From an uncultured Clostridia bacterium (lineage in GTDB: Bacteria; Bacillota; Clostridia; TANB77; CAG-508): a stretch of 42,843 nucleotides of DNA. Shown piece after piece: positions 25,051 to 33,948 of the stretch. A program made the translations under genes and the position numbers. The notes below the pieces were generated by a model. The model saw nothing but the letters and a program-made list of their open reading frames with translations, had not been told where the DNA came from and made no database searches. The stretch is from assembly GCA_947630235.1 (NCBI GenBank), contig CANRGN010000013.1, forward strand, positions 1 through 42,843, read 5' to 3'. Each line of letters starts with the position of its first letter. Positions within the stretch are counted from its first letter, which is position 1.

Positions 25051-26940
25051 TTAATTTCTTGATTGAATTTCTATAGATTTATATTCTCTACCATCACCTT
25101 CATAAAATCTACTAAATAATTCATAATACTCTAATCTTAAAACTTGAATTCCTACTATTAATCCTTCTAAAACAATTACTATAATATTTCCTATTATTGA
25201 AATTGCAATATTAGCAACACCAGTAGTCATATCTGCTAATAAATATATTGCCATACATAAACCAGCATGATTTATTGCAAAAGCAGCTAATCTTAAAAAC
25301 GATACTGTATTACTTAAAAATGATAAAATCATTTCTAAAAGTTCAAATACCTTTTCTATAAAACCAGATTCTGCATTTTCTTTTTTTCTTGTTATAAATT
25401 TATCTATTTTTTCATTAAACAGAATTATTACCAAAAGTATAATTGAAATTATAACAATTGTGCTAACAGATATAATCATATTTCCTTTTAAAAAGTAATA
25501 ACCGACTGAACCTAGTATTAAACTATACATAATAAAACCAGCCAGTCCATTTCCATCTAAAAAAGCTTTTTTAAAGTTTTTGGTTCTAATTCCATTTATA
25601 ATATTTAAAATCATTGCTATTACAATTAAAATTCCTCCAACCGCTATTCCTGAAATTAGCATAGTATTTATATTTTCCATAGGAGATATTAATATAGGTT
25701 TTATCCAATCTTCTTTTCCAAAAACACTACCATATAAAAATCCAAAAATTATAGAAAATATTCCTCCATCAACCAATATTGCTCCTGCTTTACTCTTTTT
25801 AGCTAACATTATTATACCAGCAATCAATATTACAGCTCCATGCCCTACATCACCAAACATAAAACCAAATAATATACATGATACAATTGCAATAAATGCT
25901 GTAGGATCTAATTCTTCTATATTGGGGACTCCATACATTTTAACTATCATTTCAAATGGGCTAAATAAACTTGGATTCTTCAGTTTCGTTGGTGGCTTCA
26001 TATTACTTTTTGCATCTTTTATAACAAAATCAATATCTTTAAGATTATTTAACATATTTATCATATTTTTCATATTAGATTCTGGAACCCAAACAACTAC
26101 ATAAAATGTATTATTCTGATCTTTTACAATATATTTTTTTAAATTATTTATTTTTTCATATATTTGAAGTTGTCCATAAATTTCTATTAAAGATTCTTTT
26201 GCCTCATTTTTCAATTTATTTATTAATTCATTTTCCTTTTTAATAGAAGCTTCATATTCAGCCAATTGAATATTACATTTTTGCACAAACTCAGATGGTT
26301 TTCCTTCTATTCTATCTGGAATTCTAATTCTTTCAAATTTTTGAATATTAAAAAAACCATCAACATCAGGTGCAAATTCTTCTGTAGTAAAATATACCAC
26401 CCATGTTACATCATCTTCTTTAGATACTTCAAATAAAACTACATCCATATCTTCAGTAATTTTTCTTATCTCATCCATATTTTCATTAGGAATATTTCCA
26501 TATCTAAATTTTAAATATCTACAATCAAAAATTTTCTTTGCTTCAATATCAAAATCTTTTAATCTCGAAATAGGATCAATATATTCATTTATTTCATCTA
26601 TTTGTTTTTTATTTATTTCAATATTTTTTAAACTAGTTTCATATCTAGAATTTATATCTTGAATTCTTTTATCTAAATCTTCAATTGAATTTCCTGAAAA
26701 TATTTGATTTTTAATATTAGAATAATCAATTTCAAATTTATTCAATAGAGACATACACTTTTTAATTGCCTCTTTAACTCTATAATCATACTCATAATAA
26801 TTAAGCTTCCAACCTTTATTATAAATCTTCTTAGCATCTTCAATTTGAATACCAGAATTTAATAAGTTTTTTGCTAAAAAACCTTCTAAATCACTGTCTT
26901 TACCTGTAATGCTAAGCAGTTTCATTTGTTCTACAGCCAT
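25051..26940 (-). CDS. ntpI: V/A-type ATPase subunit I (NtpI, a subunit)
   Basis: This is the stator membrane subunit that carries the ion half-channels. The 629-residue protein has a cytoplasmic N-terminal half with coiled coils ('MAVEQMKLLSITG...' start, 'SIKKENELINKLKNEAKESL'), and a membrane half from about residue 345 with 'PFEMIVKMYGVPNIEELDPT', 'FGFMFGDVGHGAVILIAGI', 'SIIFGFLYGSVFGKED', 'FLSNTVSFLRLAAFAINHAG' (the conserved Arg helix) and 'LEYYELFSRFYEGDGREY'. All are hallmark segments. ATG follows AAAGGG. Confidence 0.95.
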   Translation of the reverse strand: MAVEQMKLLSITGKDSDLEGFLAKNLLNSGIQIEDAKKIYNKGWKLNYYEYDYRVKEAIKKCMSLLNKFEIDYSNIKNQIFSGNSIEDLDKRIQDINSRYETSLKNIEINKKQIDEINEYIDPISRLKDFDIEAKKIFDCRYLKFRYGNIPNENMDEIRKITEDMDVVLFEVSKEDDVTWVVYFTTEEFAPDVDGFFNIQKFERIRIPDRIEGKPSEFVQKCNIQLAEYEASIKKENELINKLKNEAKESLIEIYGQLQIYEKINNLKKYIVKDQNNTFYVVVWVPESNMKNMINMLNNLKDIDFVIKDAKSNMKPPTKLKNPSLFSPFEMIVKMYGVPNIEELDPTAFIAIVSCILFGFMFGDVGHGAVILIAGIIMLAKKSKAGAILVDGGIFSIIFGFLYGSVFGKEDWIKPILISPMENINTMLISGIAVGGILIVIAMILNIINGIRTKNFKKAFLDGNGLAGFIMYSLILGSVGYYFLKGNMIISVSTIVIISIILLVIILFNEKIDKFITRKKENAESGFIEKVFELLEMILSFLSNTVSFLRLAAFAINHAGLCMAIYLLADMTTGVANIAISIIGNIIVIVLEGLIVGIQVLRLEYYELFSRFYEGDGREYKSIEIQSRN

Positions 26941-26964
26941 TATTCTACCCTTTCTTTTGTATTT

Positions 26965-27987
26965 TTATATTATTTTAACCACTAGTTTTTGAAGGATTTC
27001 TTCCCTTTTTAAATTAAACCTAATTCCTTCTATAATATTTGTTATATCATTATTTTCAGCATCAACAATATCTATATAAGCATATATAAAATTCACATCA
27101 AACATATTTCTTCTAAAAATTTTTTTATCTTTTTCATATAAATATATTGATACCATTTGTTCAAGTTTTTTTTCATTTCCTGTAACTAATTTTTTATAAA
27201 CAGTATTACTTAAAACCTTTTCAAACTCATTGTAGTCTGATGAATTTATTAATTTTATAATATCTTCTTTAGATATTTTATAAAAATAATCTACTATTGT
27301 TTTCCTAATTTCTTCTTCAGAAAAATGATAATATTTCTTAGTTCTATAAATCCAAACTATATTTTCTAAATCAATTTGAGTTCCTATATTATCTTTTAAA
27401 ACAAGATTTTTCTTATCAATTGAAATTTTCATCATTGTTTTAAAATATATTATATCTAATTGATTTTCTATTTGAAAAATATTAATGTCTTTTATATCTT
27501 TTCCTATATATGGCATAAAAATTTTATAATACGGGGTTTTTTTTATAAGATTTAAAAATTCTTCGAAATCCGTAACATTATTTATACCATTTATTTCTTT
27601 GAAAATACTATTGGTCCAGATTCCAACATTATCTAGTTCCTCATCTAAAATACTTCTAGAATAAATCTTCCTAAAAACACTTTTAATGCAACGAATTTCA
27701 TATTTGGATAAAAAAATTTTTAGATAATATTTTGAATTATCACTTAATAATCTCTCAATCTTTTGTATATCTTTAATTAAATTTTTATCTAATTGTGTTT
27801 CAATCTCTATTCTATCAGCATCTTCAGGAAGGGATTTAAAATCCTCTTTTATGCTTTTTAAATAAAGTAATGCTCTTTCGGAATCTGGTTGTTTTATAAG
27901 TTCTGAAAATTCATCAATACTAAGTTTATTTGAATACATAGCTTTAAGTTTGGTATTTATACTTGGATACTTTAAAGATGTTCTCAT
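26965..27987 (-). CDS. ntpC: V/A-type ATPase subunit C (NtpC, AC39 family)
   Basis: Subunit C is the socket linking the rotor shaft to the c ring. The 340-residue all-helical protein has three repeats of a helical bundle; family-like segments include 'NTKLKAMYSNKLSIDEFSEL' near the N-terminus, 'LFLSKYEIRCIKSVFR'-like 'YYLKIFLSKYEIRCIKSVFR', and 'NLVLKDNIGTQIDLENIVWI'-type text 'VLKDNIGTQIDLENIVWIYR' (consensus G-x-x-IDL-x-N-I). Length is typical. It follows ntpF without a gap and precedes ntpI by 24 bases. Confidence 0.88.
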   Translation of the reverse strand: MRTSLKYPSINTKLKAMYSNKLSIDEFSELIKQPDSERALLYLKSIKEDFKSLPEDADRIEIETQLDKNLIKDIQKIERLLSDNSKYYLKIFLSKYEIRCIKSVFRKIYSRSILDEELDNVGIWTNSIFKEINGINNVTDFEEFLNLIKKTPYYKIFMPYIGKDIKDINIFQIENQLDIIYFKTMMKISIDKKNLVLKDNIGTQIDLENIVWIYRTKKYYHFSEEEIRKTIVDYFYKISKEDIIKLINSSDYNEFEKVLSNTVYKKLVTGNEKKLEQMVSIYLYEKDKKIFRRNMFDVNFIYAYIDIVDAENNDITNIIEGIRFNLKREEILQKLVVKII

Positions 27988-28305
27988 TTAAACTCCTTTA
28001 TTTATAATAGAATTATAAATTTCATTTGCTAATCTTTCTTTTTCTATATTGTATCTAACTTGTAATTCTTTAATACCATTTTCTTTAATTTTTTGCATAG
28101 CTGACTTTTTTTCTTCAAGTTTTCTTTGAAACTCTTGCTTTCGAAAATTAATTTTAAAATTATAAGTAGAATCAATATCCTTTTTTCTTTTATTAATTTC
28201 TTCTGAAACATATACATCTAAATTATTTTTTTTATCTTGATATTCAAGTACAACACTCTTTGCGTGAGCATCAATTTCTAATAATTTATTAATAATATTT
28301 TCCAT
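27988..28305 (-). CDS. ntpF: V/A-type ATPase stalk subunit NtpF (G/H)
   Basis: The start is ATG 28305, five bases after AAGGAG; an in-frame GTG two codons upstream overlaps the site. The 105-residue protein is almost entirely a charged coiled coil ('RKQEFQRKLEEKKSAMQKIK'), as expected of the stator subunit that pairs with NtpE. Identity rests on composition and on being first in the operon, as in E. hirae. Confidence 0.75.
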   Translation of the reverse strand: MENIINKLLEIDAHAKSVVLEYQDKKNNLDVYVSEEINKRKKDIDSTYNFKINFRKQEFQRKLEEKKSAMQKIKENGIKELQVRYNIEKERLANEIYNSIINKGV

Positions 28306-28324
28306 ATTCACTCCTTATTTTGTA

Positions 28325-28353
28325 ATTTTATCTCTAATAAAAAAAAAATACAA
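28325..28353 (-). promoter_or_regulatory. ntp operon promoter
   Basis: On the minus strand TTGTAT (28348-28353), a 17-base spacer that includes a run of nine Ts, and TAAAAT (28325-28330) lie just upstream of ntpF. A homopolymer inside the spacer could vary in length and so tune expression. Confidence 0.5.
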
Positions 28354-28423
28354 TAAATATTTGTTAAAAAATTCATTTTTATTAATTATTTTTTCCATAT
28401 TTTAAAAAAATTACACAAAAATC

Positions 28424-28454
28424 AAAAATGAGTGAAAAATTTTCACTCATTTTT
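28424..28454 (-). terminator. Terminator of the por operon
   Basis: A near-perfect 14-15 bp palindrome, AAAAATGAGTGAAAA and TTTTCACTCATTTTT, lies 24 bases after the porB stop, with a T run on the minus strand. It separates the por operon from the ntp promoter. Confidence 0.85.
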
Positions 28455-28477
28455 GGTAGAACTTTTTACAGCTCTTT

Positions 28478-29425
28478 TTATTTATTAGTTATTTCTTCTA
28501 AATCAAGTAATTCTTGCCATCTAGCATCAACTTCTTTTTGGAATTCTTCAATCATCCACTCATTTCCAGGTTTAAACATATGTTTAAATCTTTTTTGTGG
28601 TTTTAAGAATTCTTCTATAGGAAGTTTATTTTTTGGCTTATAATTTATTTTATAAACACCATTTTCAACTTCATATAATGGCCAATAACATGTTTCTACA
28701 GCAATTTTATTAAGTTCCATTATATCTTCTGTATTATATCCCCAGCCTCTTGGACATGGTGCCAATACATTTAAGAAGCAAGGTCCTTCTGTGTATATTG
28801 CTTTTTCTGCTTTTTCATACAAATCTTTTAAAATTCCTGTAGCAATAGTTTGAGCTACATAAGGTAAATTATGAGCTACCATAATTTTAGCTAAATCTTT
28901 TCTATTTTGCATTTTTCCAGGAATTACTTTTCCAGCTGGTGATGTAGTTGTATCAGCAAATTTTGGAGTAGCAGAAGATCTTTGAATACCAGTATTCATG
29001 TATGCTCCATTATCATAACATACATAAACCATATCATGTCCTCTTTCCATAGCTCCTGATAAACTTTGAAGACCTATATCATAAGTTCCTCCATCTCCAC
29101 CAAATGCTATAAATTTTGTATGCTTGTCTTCTGGTAATTTTCCTTGACGTTTCATTGCTTTATATGCAGCTTCAACTCCTGATAAAGTAGCTCCTGCACA
29201 TTCAAATGCTGTATGAATAAAAGAATCTGTCCATGCTGTGTATGGGTAAATAAATGTTGAAACCTCCATACAACCAGTAGCATTAGCAATAACTGCATGA
29301 TCTTCTGGTTTTACAGCTTTTAATATCATTTTTGCAACAGTAGGTGCACCACATCCAGCACACATTCTATGTCCTGATGTAAGTCTTGATGGTCTACTTG
29401 CAACTTCCTTTGGATTAAATGCCAT
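28478..29425 (-). CDS. porB: Pyruvate:ferredoxin oxidoreductase beta subunit
   Basis: PorB holds thiamine diphosphate and the proximal [4Fe-4S] cluster. The 315-residue protein has 'GHRMCAGCGAPTVAKMIL' (Cys-x-x-Cys), 'NATGCMEVSTFIYPYTAW', the TPP motif 'FGGDGGTYDIGLQSLSGAME' with 'CYDNGAYMNTGIQRSSATP', 'VLAPCPRGWGYNTED', and a C-terminal extension rich in Lys/Trp. Together with A, C and D it converts pyruvate and CoA to acetyl-CoA, CO2 and reduced ferredoxin. It overlaps porA by one base (ATGA type). Confidence 0.95.
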   Translation of the reverse strand: MAFNPKEVASRPSRLTSGHRMCAGCGAPTVAKMILKAVKPEDHAVIANATGCMEVSTFIYPYTAWTDSFIHTAFECAGATLSGVEAAYKAMKRQGKLPEDKHTKFIAFGGDGGTYDIGLQSLSGAMERGHDMVYVCYDNGAYMNTGIQRSSATPKFADTTTSPAGKVIPGKMQNRKDLAKIMVAHNLPYVAQTIATGILKDLYEKAEKAIYTEGPCFLNVLAPCPRGWGYNTEDIMELNKIAVETCYWPLYEVENGVYKINYKPKNKLPIEEFLKPQKRFKHMFKPGNEWMIEEFQKEVDARWQELLDLEEITNK

Positions 29426-30612
29426 TATTTATCCCCCCTTACACCTAAATATCTATATGGATTACCAATGTCTCCATTTTCAACTATTTTTGACAAATCA
29501 TTATAAACTGATTCTATATCTTGAACAGTAGTATCTCTACCACCAATTCCATATATATAGTTTACTGTAGGTACATTTACTTTACTTACAAACATACCAG
29601 AAACTACATCTTCAAATAAAGCTCCACCAACTGCATTTAGAGAATCTGCTTTATCTAAAACAGCTACTGCTTTTGCTTTAGTTAATGCTTTTGCAACTTC
29701 TTCAGCAGGGAATGGTCTAAATACTCTTATTTTTAATAAACCAGCTTTTACTCCTTTAGCTCTTAATTCATCTACAGTTGCTTTAGTTGTTCCTGCTGTA
29801 GAGTTCATACAAACAACAACAAGTTCAGCATCTTCCATTTTATATTCTTCAAATAAACCATATTTTCTACCAGTCATTTTTTCAAAGTCTTTTGCCACTT
29901 CTAAAATAACATCTTTAGCTTTTCTCATAGCTTCAGCTTGTTGAACTTTATGTTCAAATAAATATCCTTGTAAATCTAAAGGTCCAACAGCAATTGGTTC
30001 TTTATCATTTAATAAATAATGTTCTGGTTGGTATTTTCCAACAAACTCTTTAACTTTATCATCTTCAATAAGTTCAATATTTTCTATTGAATGTGATGTT
30101 ATAAATCCATCTTGACATACCATTAGAGGAAGTAAAACATCTTTATGTTCTGCTATTCTATGAGCCATAATTAAATTATCATAAGCTTCTTGGTTGTTTT
30201 CAGAAAATAATTGAATCCATCCACTATCTCTAACACCCATTGCATCAGAATGATCGTTATGAATATTTAATGGTCCTGATACTGCTCTATTTACTAAAGA
30301 CATTACTATTGGTAGTCTTAAGCTTGAAGCTATATATATCATTTCCCACATAAGTGATAATCCATTTGCAGAAGTAGCTGTCATAGCTCTACCTCCTGCT
30401 GCTTGTGCACCTATACATGCACTCATTGCACTATGCTCACTTTCAACTGCAACAAATTCTGTATCTACTTCACCATTACTAACAAATGTTGAAAAATATT
30501 GTGGTATTTCAGTAGATGGTGTAATTGGGAATGCTGCAACAACATCTGGATTTATTTGTTTCATAGCAATTGCTGCTGCTTCATTTCCACTTAAACGTTC
30601 TCTAATTCCCAT
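29425..30612 (-). CDS. porA: Pyruvate:ferredoxin oxidoreductase alpha subunit
   Basis: The start is ATG 30612 (MGIRERLSGNEAAAIAM), seven bases after GAAGGAGAA; an in-frame TTG further up overlaps that site. The 395-residue protein has the pyrimidine-binding domain I ('DVVAAFPITPSTEIPQYFS', 'VAVESEHSAMSACIGAQAAG', 'RAMTATSANGLSLMWEMIY') and domain II ('LVVVCMNSTAGTTKATVDEL', 'LLKIRVFRPFPAEEVAKAL'). These match PorA and not 2-oxoglutarate KorA, judging from 'RAVSGPLNIHNDHSDAMGVR'. Confidence 0.95.
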   Translation of the reverse strand: MGIRERLSGNEAAAIAMKQINPDVVAAFPITPSTEIPQYFSTFVSNGEVDTEFVAVESEHSAMSACIGAQAAGGRAMTATSANGLSLMWEMIYIASSLRLPIVMSLVNRAVSGPLNIHNDHSDAMGVRDSGWIQLFSENNQEAYDNLIMAHRIAEHKDVLLPLMVCQDGFITSHSIENIELIEDDKVKEFVGKYQPEHYLLNDKEPIAVGPLDLQGYLFEHKVQQAEAMRKAKDVILEVAKDFEKMTGRKYGLFEEYKMEDAELVVVCMNSTAGTTKATVDELRAKGVKAGLLKIRVFRPFPAEEVAKALTKAKAVAVLDKADSLNAVGGALFEDVVSGMFVSKVNVPTVNYIYGIGGRDTTVQDIESVYNDLSKIVENGDIGNPYRYLGVRGDK

Positions 30613-30632
30613 AAAAATCTTCTCCTTCAATT

Positions 30633-30920
30633 TTATTTCATTTCTATTGCTTTAAAAGGACATACTTTAGCGCAAACACCGCATCCTTTACAAGCATCAT
30701 AATCAAAATCACGTCTTTTTAAATCTTCTTTAACTGGTATTGCATCATCTGGACATACATTAAAACATAATCCACATTGTTTGCAATTTTCAACTATATA
30801 TTCTGGAGTTTTTGAACGCCAGTCACCAGTTTTAAATGATTTTGCATTTCCAGCTGTATAAATATTGCCACCAATTGTTAATTCTTCATATGTGGCATCT
30901 TTATCTGTTTTATTATGCAT
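30633..30920 (-). CDS. porD: Pyruvate:ferredoxin oxidoreductase delta subunit (2[4Fe-4S])
   Basis: The start is ATG 30920 (MHNKTDKDATYEEL), behind GAAGGAGAG; a longer in-frame start at 30974 has no such site. The 95-residue protein ends in two ferredoxin motifs, 'CKQCGLCFNVCPDDAI' and 'CKGCGVCAKVCPFKAI', each CxxCxxCxxxCP, which carry electrons from PorB to ferredoxin. It precedes porA by 20 bases. Confidence 0.93.
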   Translation of the reverse strand: MHNKTDKDATYEELTIGGNIYTAGNAKSFKTGDWRSKTPEYIVENCKQCGLCFNVCPDDAIPVKEDLKRRDFDYDACKGCGVCAKVCPFKAIEMK

Positions 30921-31039
30921 AAATTTTCTCTCCTTCTTTACTAAAATTTTACAATTATATTCATTCACTATCATAAGGGCGATTATAAATTTTCACCTCA
31001 AAATAATCGAATATAATTATACAAATAATTTTTGTATTT

Positions 31040-31621
31040 TTAATTTACTTTTGATACTTCTTTTAAAGCCATTTCCAAAGCTTTCATATTTCCATCAATA
31101 ACTTCTGGTTTTTTAGCAAATTTGTGTTTAAAAGATCCTATCATATCTTCCAAGAAAGCTTCCTCACTCATTACACCACTTACTTTAACTATTGCAGCAA
31201 GCATTGGTGTATTTGGAAAATATTTTCCAAGTGTTTCCATTGAAACTTTTCTTGCATCAATTTTGTAAATATTTCCTTCATATCCATTTAATAATTTTTT
31301 TATTTCTTCATCTTCTTTAGTGGTATTTATTACGATAGCACCTTCTTTTTTTAACCCTGCTGTAACATCAACAGATTCTAGTAGTGAATCATCAACTACA
31401 ACTACATAATCCGGATAGTAGATATTACTATGAACAGTGATTGGCTCATCACTTATTCTATTATAAGCAGTAATTGGTGCACCCATTCTCTCTGGTCCAT
31501 ATTCAGGAAATCCTTGTATATATTTTCCAGTATTAAAAGCTGCATCTGCTAAAAGAAGTGAAGCTGTTTTAGCACCTTGTCCACCTCTACCATGCCATCT
31601 TATTTCTATTAGATTACTCAT
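31040..31621 (-). CDS. porC: Pyruvate:ferredoxin oxidoreductase gamma subunit
   Basis: The 193-residue protein starts MSNLIEIRWHGRGGQGAKTA, the gamma-subunit signature, followed by 'YIQGFPEYGPERMGAPITAY', 'DYVVVVDDSLLESVDVTAGL' and 'NTPMLAAIVKVSGV'. It is first in the operon porC-D-A-B. A 119-base gap before porD is larger than other spacings and could hold an internal start or processing site. Upstream, TTGTTT and TAAAAT with TG before the -10 resemble a SigA promoter at about 31670-31700. Confidence 0.94.
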   Translation of the reverse strand: MSNLIEIRWHGRGGQGAKTASLLLADAAFNTGKYIQGFPEYGPERMGAPITAYNRISDEPITVHSNIYYPDYVVVVDDSLLESVDVTAGLKKEGAIVINTTKEDEEIKKLLNGYEGNIYKIDARKVSMETLGKYFPNTPMLAAIVKVSGVMSEEAFLEDMIGSFKHKFAKKPEVIDGNMKALEMALKEVSKVN

Positions 31622-31736
31622 ATAAATCCTCCTTCATAATTAGTTTAAAATAGAAATGCTTTTTAACGAATACATTTTATCATATTTAATTAAAAAAACA
31701 ATACTTATTTAATAATATTTACAAAAATTTATAAAA

Positions 31737-31767
31737 AAGAAAAAGCGAAGCTATTGTAGCTTCGCTA
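31737..31767 (-). terminator. Terminator of the gene at 31783
   Basis: AGCGAAGCTA (31745-31754) and TAGCTTCGCT (31758-31767) form a perfect 10-bp stem with a 3-base loop; on the minus strand it is followed by TTTTTCTTTTTT. Confidence 0.85.
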
Positions 31768-31782
31768 AATACAAATAATAAA

Positions 31783-32934
31783 TCATATTTTTCTTGTAGT
31801 ATTAATAAGATATTCTTTTTCTTTATCTGTTAATCCTATATCTTCTGCACTTGTTATTAAAGTTACTGCTTTTGATATATCCATATTTTCAATAGTTTTT
31901 AACCTCATAGCCTCAGTTATTGGATAATCGCAAAAGCCTTTACTAACCATATAATAAAGAGTAAATTCCTTTATTATATAGCTAATAGAAGGCATTTCTG
32001 ACTCTAAGAATAAAATACTTTCTTTGAAATCAAAATCATCTAAAGACAATTTTTCATTCAAAAAGCTTTCTTCTTCAGCAGAGAAATTTTCTAGTAATTC
32101 CTGCCTTTTTTTTTCGTATTTTTTCATTAATGAAAAAATATCTGCGTTTGGTGCTTTTTTCTTTTCTTCATATTCCGCTTTCAATTTAAAAAGCTTTGCT
32201 TCATATTTATCTTCAAATTTTTTTAATTCATCAGCAGATTTTTTTTGAAGCTCTTTATATAAAGAAAAATTAGACTCGAATAATTCCTTTCCTTTTAACT
32301 TTTTGATAATTTTTACATCATAATTAAAAGATGTAATAGCATTCTCCAATTTTTCAAAATAATTAGAATATTTGGTATTTTGATTTAAAGAAAAGTACTG
32401 TAAAGAAAGTGTAGAATTATGCATTTCTTTGAAATTTATTTCTTCGTCATAATCGTAATATTTTAATTTTACTAAGTAGTTTTCAAGTTCATTATATACT
32501 TTAAGAAATACTGAATTGTTTAAACTTTTTACATTAGAATAAATCAAACTTAATACTAAATTATTGCGAGAAATAAATTTTTTTAAAAACTTATCTGCCT
32601 TTATAAGGCATTGATTAGCACTATCTTCACTACAAATTAATCTTAGTTCCTCTAAAGCTTTTTGTTTTGAAAGACTTAAAAGATAGAAAGAAAACACGTA
32701 CATAATATTGGCAATAAGAACTGCCTTTCCATCAGTCTTTTTTGCCAAAGCAACTAATAACCAATTGTTAATTTTTTCCCTTTCTTGCCGAGAAATAATT
32801 TCACAATTATATGCAAGTTGTAAAACCAACATATAATAGGCTAAAAATTTCTCAAGAGTATCAACTGACAATACAAAGGAATTAAATTTTTCCATTTTAA
32901 ATTCCTCTGCAGAAATAATATAATTATTATTCAT
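31783..32934 (-). CDS. Unrecognised 383-residue protein with coiled coil
   Basis: ATG 32934 follows AAGGAGGAAGAAT. The protein is mostly helical, with no signal peptide or membrane span. Residues ~215-290 form a strongly charged coiled coil ('LQKKSADELKKFEDKYEAKL', 'KKYEKKRQELLENFSAEEES'). The C-terminal block 'FTLYYMVSKGFCDYPITEAM' and 'SAEDIGLTDKEKEYL' looks ordered. I recognise no family. Codon use is less extreme than in the por and ack genes and includes one in-frame CGG (in ISRQERE) read through as sense. It is divergent from the gene at 33102, with back-to-back promoters between them. Confidence 0.6.
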   Translation of the reverse strand: MNNNYIISAEEFKMEKFNSFVLSVDTLEKFLAYYMLVLQLAYNCEIISRQEREKINNWLLVALAKKTDGKAVLIANIMYVFSFYLLSLSKQKALEELRLICSEDSANQCLIKADKFLKKFISRNNLVLSLIYSNVKSLNNSVFLKVYNELENYLVKLKYYDYDEEINFKEMHNSTLSLQYFSLNQNTKYSNYFEKLENAITSFNYDVKIIKKLKGKELFESNFSLYKELQKKSADELKKFEDKYEAKLFKLKAEYEEKKKAPNADIFSLMKKYEKKRQELLENFSAEEESFLNEKLSLDDFDFKESILFLESEMPSISYIIKEFTLYYMVSKGFCDYPITEAMRLKTIENMDISKAVTLITSAEDIGLTDKEKEYLINTTRKI

Positions 32935-32996
32935 ATTCTTCCTCCTTGTGACAGATTAAATTGTTTTTGTCATATATGAAATTTTCTACAAACCTT

Positions 32997-33025
32997 ATTA
33001 TACTACTTTTTATAATATTTGTAAA
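32997..33025 (-). promoter_or_regulatory. Promoter of the gene at 31783
   Basis: On the minus strand TTTACA (33020-33025), a 17-base spacer and a perfect TATAAT (32997-33002) precede the gene by about 60 bases. Its -35 lies five bases from the -35 of the divergent promoter. Confidence 0.65.
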
Positions 33026-33030
33026 GAGTA

Positions 33031-33059
33031 TTGACATTTTTTAAATCTTATGTTAACAT
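33031..33059 (+). promoter_or_regulatory. Promoter of the gene at 33102
   Basis: A perfect TTGACA (33031-33036), a 17-base spacer ending in TG-T and TAACAT (33054-33059) precede the ATG by 42 bases, with AGGAGGG as ribosome site. Confidence 0.65.
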
Positions 33060-33101
33060 ATAAATATTGAACAAGTTTTTATTACTTTAGGAGGGAATAT
33101 T

Positions 33102-33719
33102 ATGAATGATAAGTTTCAACTTATTTCATCAAGTTTAAACATCTATGGAAATCATACTAACTACACATCATCAGAAATAATTCCTTACATTGGTAAAACC
33201 GGAAATTCGCAATACATTGTAGTACCATACAATAATTCAAATTTTTCTACAAGTATAAATATTAAGGAAGATACGCAATCTCTTTGGCTTTCTCCATACG
33301 ATATATATGAAGATACCACAGAAGTAAGTCTTCTTGACATCATTTCAGGTGATGTAAAAAAAGGAGATAACATCTTTGAAAGTTTTAAATATCACTTCAA
33401 TAGTGACGAGAAGGAAATAATTCAAGAGTTCTCTGAAAGGAGTACTTACGAATTATCCGAAATTTTTATGTTTATAGTTGAGTTTCTTGAAGAGCATTCT
33501 CAAATAAGTTATAAAATAGGAACTTCAACAGAGTATAAAAATGAGGATGTTCTTCCTGAAAATTTAATCTCCTTACTTGAGGTTCTTTTAGACGCAAAAA
33601 TCAATCCGGATAGAATTATTGAGATTCTACAAAATGCTGACGATGTTGAAATATCTGCTTTATTGTCAGCAAATAGTGACAAACAGCTTTCAATTTTTAG
33701 AAAGCTTGAAAAGTTGTAA
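33102..33719 (+). CDS. Unrecognised 205-residue acidic protein
   Basis: ATG 33102 follows TTAGGAGGGAATATT. The sequence is acidic and soluble: an N-terminal beta-like part ('SQYIVVPYNNSNFSTSINI', 'SLWLSPYDIYEDTTEVSLL') and a helical C-terminal part ('ELSEIFMFIVEFLEEHSQI', 'LISLLEVLLDAKINPDRIIE', 'SANSDKQLSIFRKLEKL'). No motif identified. It shares a promoter region with the divergent unknown gene and has similarly moderate codon bias, so the two may form one transferred unit. A strong terminator and repeat copy B follow. Confidence 0.6.
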   Translation: MNDKFQLISSSLNIYGNHTNYTSSEIIPYIGKTGNSQYIVVPYNNSNFSTSINIKEDTQSLWLSPYDIYEDTTEVSLLDIISGDVKKGDNIFESFKYHFNSDEKEIIQEFSERSTYELSEIFMFIVEFLEEHSQISYKIGTSTEYKNEDVLPENLISLLEVLLDAKINPDRIIEILQNADDVEISALLSANSDKQLSIFRKLEKL

Positions 33720-33728
33720 AATCCGGCA

Positions 33729-33763
33729 AAAAAGCTAAAATCCTATTGGATTTTAGCTTTTTA
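33729..33763 (+). terminator. Strong intrinsic terminator
   Basis: AAAAAGCTAAAATCC (33729-33743), loop TATT, and GGATTTTAGCTTTTT (33748-33762) form a perfect 15-bp stem with a T run, nine bases after the stop of the 33102 gene. Confidence 0.9.
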
Positions 33764-33765
33764 TT

Positions 33766-33909
33766 TTATTTAGTAGGAAAGTTCTCTGTAGATAGGCTGA
33801 ATAAAAGCATTGCACACAATTTTTGTAAAAATTGGTGCATAAACAATTTAACACGGACTTTACAATATATTTTAACAGGCTTACATAAGAAAAAGTCCAC
33901 TATTGTTCT
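33766..33909 (+). repeat. Interspersed structured repeat, copy B
   Basis: This copy starts TTATTTAGTAGGAAAGTTCT and is nearly identical to copy A through the first hairpin (AGTTCTCTGTAGATAGGCTG, then AATAAAAGCATTGCACACAA), diverging in the last third (ACACGGACTTTACAATATAT). It ends GTCCACTATTGTTCT. It lies between a terminator and the convergent ackA gene. Confidence 0.88.
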
Positions 33910-33948
33910 AAAAATGCAATAATATAATACTATTTTTCTATAAGATTT

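Noticed and set aside
25580..26104. 174-codon plus-strand ORF opposite ntpI
   Set aside because: It is antisense to a strongly conserved membrane gene, has no ribosome site and an unnatural Ile/Pro-rich composition; it is a shadow.
6058..32934. CGG as a stop or wholly unassigned codon in this genome
   Set aside because: Two genes (6058-7998 and 31783-32934) contain in-frame CGG and stay open. If CGG shifts the frame, context (preceding AAY) or gene origin must matter, so the stronger claim is not made.
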